From assembly GCA_024639165.1 (NCBI GenBank), contig JAHEIX010000014.1:1-33919 (forward strand): a stretch of DNA of 33,919 bases, read 5' to 3'. The position numbers and the translations under genes were made by a program. The DNA comes from UBA7446 sp024639165. Lineage in GTDB: Bacteria; Bacteroidota; Bacteroidia; Flavobacteriales; Flavobacteriaceae. Below the pieces are notes generated by a model. That model was not told the DNA's origin. It searched no databases and was given only the letters and a program-made list of their open reading frames with translations. Positions 31,358 to 33,919 of this stretch are shown piece after piece. Each line of letters opens with the position of its first letter. Positions within the stretch are counted from its first letter, which is position 1.

Positions 31358-32920
31358 TCAGTTTTTTCTACGAGAAAATGAGAATAGTAGCATCAACCCA
31401 GCTACAAAACCGCCAAGTCTGAATATATAATCTCCATAGCGAACATAAAGTGTGATGTTTTTTTGTGGATAGACTGTTGCTGATAACACGCCTTTGGTAT
31501 TATATGGGAGTTTTGCGGTTACCTCACCAAGCGGAGAAATAAATCCAGAAATCCCTGTATTAGCCGACCTAACAACCGCTCTTCTTGTTTCAATGGCACG
31601 TAAGCGTGCATAGGCCAAGTGTTGTTTATGCCCAGGCGTATCGCCCCACCAAGCGTCATTTGTCATGATAGCCAAGACTTGAGCCCCATTTCTAACATAC
31701 CCCGTGACAAACTCGCCATAAACAGATTCATAGCAAATTACAGGGCTTATTTTTACGCCATTATACAAAGGAAAAGCTTCACGTTCTTCTTGGGTAGCTC
31801 TTGTTAAAACAGTACCCCCAAAATCAAGCATGACATTGCCCAAAAGCGGTTCAATTATATTTCTAAATGGCAGCGTTTCGACGCCTACAACTAATTTGGA
31901 TTTATGATATACCTGCACTCCAGTAGTGTCTGTTAGAAATGCCGAGTTGTAAAAATCTGCCCAAATCCCATTATTGAGTTTGTTGGCCGTTTTCGTTTTG
32001 TCTTCCTCAGCATACGTCTTATAAAATTGTATGCCGTTAAGTAGTTGGGTGTTGTGAGTCTTTGCATAATTAAGCAAGTCTTGGTAGAGCTTACTTTCTT
32101 CAATATAGGTTAAATTTATACCAGCTCCTTCCGAAAAATAGGTCTCAGGAGTTATGATTACATCAGGGTTTTGACCTAACTCAGAAGCAGTTTGTTTCAA
32201 TAGAAGTGCAAATTGATCTTGTGTTGTTTGGTTGTACTTTTCGGTATAAGGGTCAATATTCGGCTGTACTACCGTTACGGTTAGTTTTTCCGATATGTCT
32301 TGCTCAAATTGATTTTTAATGAGAAGGGACAAGCCAAGCGGAATTAAAATCAAAGCAAGTGGACGAATCCATTTTTTGTGGAGTTTTTTGGTTTCCCAAT
32401 AATGCTTCAATGTGTGATATAATGAGATATTGACCATCCAAATCCACAGTGTGCCACCAAAAACCCCTGTATATTCATACCATTGCACCCAATTAGGATT
32501 GACTGCAAATCCATTACCTAGGTTTAGCCAAGGCCAAGAAAAATCCCAATGCAAGTGTAGTTTTTCAAAACAAATCCAAGCAAGGGGTAAGAATATGAAC
32601 CCCGCTTTTCTACTTAGTTTTCTGTCAATTCGGCGCCAAAAAAGCACAACAGTGGTCATCAGTAAGCTGTTCACAACAATGGCAAAAAACATCCCAAAAA
32701 TTGTAGCGTTCCAAAGCCACCAAGTAGTGATGACATTCCAAACCAAAAAACCAAGAAAAACACGAGCAGTAAAACGCCAAAAGCCATCATTTTTTGTAAG
32801 TTCAATAAGCCATAAAAAGGGCACCAGGGCCACAAAAATTAAAGGGGTGAACCCAGCAGTTGGCCATGAAAGACCCAGCAGCACACCAAACAACAATGAC
32901 AGTATGATTTTTACAGGCAT
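31358..32920 (-). CDS. lnt: Apolipoprotein N-acyltransferase
   Basis: Adds the third acyl chain to lipoproteins in the inner membrane. 520 aa from ATG 32918-32920; a TTG five codons upstream is open but less likely. N-terminal membrane helices (about 5-205), then a nitrilase-like periplasmic domain with the catalytic triad Glu259 (TPETYFSEG), Lys340 (YHKSKLVVG) and Cys396 (PVICYESVYGEF), and a last helix near the end. It fits an organism with many surface lipoproteins. Divergent from pssA, whose -33 box starts right after the lnt start codon. Confidence 0.95.
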   Translation of the reverse strand: MPVKIILSLLFGVLLGLSWPTAGFTPLIFVALVPFLWLIELTKNDGFWRFTARVFLGFLVWNVITTWWLWNATIFGMFFAIVVNSLLMTTVVLFWRRIDRKLSRKAGFIFLPLAWICFEKLHLHWDFSWPWLNLGNGFAVNPNWVQWYEYTGVFGGTLWIWMVNISLYHTLKHYWETKKLHKKWIRPLALILIPLGLSLLIKNQFEQDISEKLTVTVVQPNIDPYTEKYNQTTQDQFALLLKQTASELGQNPDVIITPETYFSEGAGINLTYIEESKLYQDLLNYAKTHNTQLLNGIQFYKTYAEEDKTKTANKLNNGIWADFYNSAFLTDTTGVQVYHKSKLVVGVETLPFRNIIEPLLGNVMLDFGGTVLTRATQEEREAFPLYNGVKISPVICYESVYGEFVTGYVRNGAQVLAIMTNDAWWGDTPGHKQHLAYARLRAIETRRAVVRSANTGISGFISPLGEVTAKLPYNTKGVLSATVYPQKNITLYVRYGDYIFRLGGFVAGLMLLFSFSRRKN

Positions 32921-32950
32921 TTTGCTAATGTACAATTTTGTGTAGGTTTG
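32921..32950 (+). promoter_or_regulatory. Promoter of pssA
   Basis: TTTG (32921-32924), 18 nt, TAGGTTTG (32943-32950), a good Bacteroidota promoter. The start would be near 32956, 20 nt before the ATG at 32976. Its -33 box touches the lnt start codon, so lnt must start from a very short or overlapping promoter. Confidence 0.65.
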
Positions 32951-32975
32951 TATTGCTTAACCAAAACCTTAACTG

Positions 32976-33641
32976 ATGAATATTATCAGATTTTTACCAA
33001 ACACGCTTACGCTACTCAACGGCTTTTCTGGTTGTATGGCGTTGCTTTCTTTGTTCGAAAACGATTATGACAAAACACTTATGTGGGTATTGATAGGTGT
33101 TTTTTTAGATAGCATTGATGGTTTAGTGGCAAGGGCCTTTCTCGTTTCCTCTGAAATTGGCAAGCAACTCGACTCACTTTGTGATGTTATTTCCTTTGGA
33201 CTGGTTCCTGGGTATTTTATGTACAAGTACTTAAATGATTTTTTGCCTTATGAATTCGTGCCGCTATCTATTTTAGCATTTGTAGTTACTCTAGCTTCCA
33301 TTTTTAGATTGGCCCGTTTTAACATTACCCCGTCAAGTCAACTTGATTTTCAGGGAATGCCCACCCCAGCATTTGCTTTGTTTGTTGTGGGTATCCCTTT
33401 TATTCCCTTTGAAATTAATCCAATAATTATTACCGTAGTTGTTGCATTGCTTACCCTTTTAATGGTATCAAAAATCATGTTGCCCAGTCAAAAGTTCGTA
33501 AATGGAAAGCCTTCAAATTTCTTTTGGCTTTTTGCGGTGATATTTATTCCCGTTTTGTTGATTTTTCGATCACAAGCATTGTCGTTAACAGTGCTTGCCT
33601 ATGCATTTTTTGGCATATTGTATATGCGACTTAAAGCGTAA
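32976..33641 (+). CDS. pssA: CDP-diacylglycerol-serine O-phosphatidyltransferase
   Basis: Makes phosphatidylserine, the precursor of phosphatidylethanolamine, in the inner membrane. 221 aa, polytopic. The CDP-alcohol phosphatidyltransferase signature D-x2-DG-x2-AR-x8-G-x3-D-x3-D is complete: Asp45, Asp48, Gly49, Ala52, Arg53, Gly62, Asp66, Asp70. The start FLPNTLTLLNGFSGCMALL and the short PssA length favour serine over glycerol-phosphate (PgsA) as acceptor. The last 11 bp overlap the end of convergent lptB. Confidence 0.93.
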   Translation: MNIIRFLPNTLTLLNGFSGCMALLSLFENDYDKTLMWVLIGVFLDSIDGLVARAFLVSSEIGKQLDSLCDVISFGLVPGYFMYKYLNDFLPYEFVPLSILAFVVTLASIFRLARFNITPSSQLDFQGMPTPAFALFVVGIPFIPFEINPIIITVVVALLTLLMVSKIMLPSQKFVNGKPSNFFWLFAVIFIPVLLIFRSQALSLTVLAYAFFGILYMRLKA

Positions 33642-33919
33642 GCTTCTTTTTGCGTAGCTCGAAGTTTTGACCTAAATATACTTTGCGAACCATTTCGTCT
33701 TGTGCCAACTCCTCTGGTGTCCCCGTTTTTAGAATTTTCCCCTCAAACATAAGGTAGGTGCGGTCTGTAATGGCCAAGGTTTCTTGTACATTGTGATCGG
33801 TGATCAGGATGCCAATATTTCGTTTCTTTAAGTGGGCTACAATTTTTTGAATATCCTCAACGGCAACAGGGTCAACTCCTGCAAAAGGCTCGTCCAAGAG
33901 AACAAATTTGGGGTCTGTG
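33631..33919 (-). CDS. lptB: LPS export ABC ATPase LptB, C-terminal part
   Basis: Only the last 95 or so residues are in the window; the rest lies beyond the right edge. Walker B with the catalytic Glu (FVLLDEPFAGVDP), D-loop, the H-loop LITDHNVQETLAITDRTYLMFEGKI and the LptB-typical tail GTPEELAQDEMVRKVYLGQNFELRKKK. The Lpt ATPase powers LPS transport from the inner membrane; the tail matches LptB better than LivF, whose relatives lack 'YLGQNFEL'. Stop overlaps the pssA end. Confidence 0.92.
   Translation of the reverse strand, partial: TDPKFVLLDEPFAGVDPVAVEDIQKIVAHLKKRNIGILITDHNVQETLAITDRTYLMFEGKILKTGTPEELAQDEMVRKVYLGQNFELRKKKLTL

Noticed and set aside
1..33919. CRISPR arrays, insertion sequences, prophage, toxin-antitoxin or defence genes
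   Set aside because: No regular direct repeats, transposase, integrase or nuclease domains are seen; all genes are core functions or small linked proteins.

Overview
The window looks like chromosomal DNA of a marine-type flavobacterium (phylum Bacteroidota, most likely Flavobacteriaceae or a close relative). Reasons: AT-rich sequence; promoters of the Bacteroidota form TTTG-N17..21-TAnnTTTG instead of -35/-10; a long SecA (1120 aa) whose C-terminus has no zinc tail; a DnaJ with half of the usual zinc motifs; a type II and a type III glutamine synthetase side by side; a PurM of about 390 aa. Nearly all of it is core metabolism. No IS element, prophage, CRISPR array or rRNA was seen.

Layout. 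1-275: 5' part of a minus-strand tRNA-Arg(ACG), its promoter and a short intergenic stretch. 275-1207: Na+/Ca2+-exchanger-type antiporter. 1276-4700: divergent glutamine synthetases (GSII minus, GSIII plus). 4702-9701: compact plus-strand run purM, b561-like membrane protein, YceI, prfA, pyrF, alpha/beta hydrolase. 9698-14693: minus-strand purU, then a nitrogen-acquisition operon read porin, amt, glnK, amt, with a strong terminator inside it. 14873-16905: crcB, a small membrane protein, a MazG-like pyrophosphohydrolase and ilvE. 16969-19577: a TIGR01777 epimerase, then grpE-dnaJ. 19728-25267: plus-strand run with an MscS channel, a sigma-54 activator response regulator, an M28 peptidase, a MATE transporter, a 77-aa orphan and a PAP2 phosphatase. 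25248-32920: minus-strand msrA, glycosyltransferase, secA, DUF2795-like protein, PduO-type cobalamin adenosyltransferase and lnt. 32976-33919: pssA (plus) and the C-terminal part of lptB (minus).

The most interesting signal is regulatory. The control regions of the two nitrogen loci (glnA/GSIII and porin-amt-glnK-amt) each carry a pair of GC-rich inverted repeats of the form ACCC(n)..TTAAAATAG..GGGGT in very AT-rich DNA. The centres within each pair are about 53 bp apart in both loci. The proximal repeat of each pair sits where the -33 box should be, next to an identical TATTTTTG -7 box. This looks like the operator of an unidentified nitrogen regulator in this lineage.

A second regulatory feature is a perfect TGTCA-TTT-TGACA palindrome followed by a sigma-54-like -24/-12 element in front of grpE-dnaJ. 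About 2.6 kb downstream lies a gene for a sigma-54 activator that lacks a DNA-binding domain.
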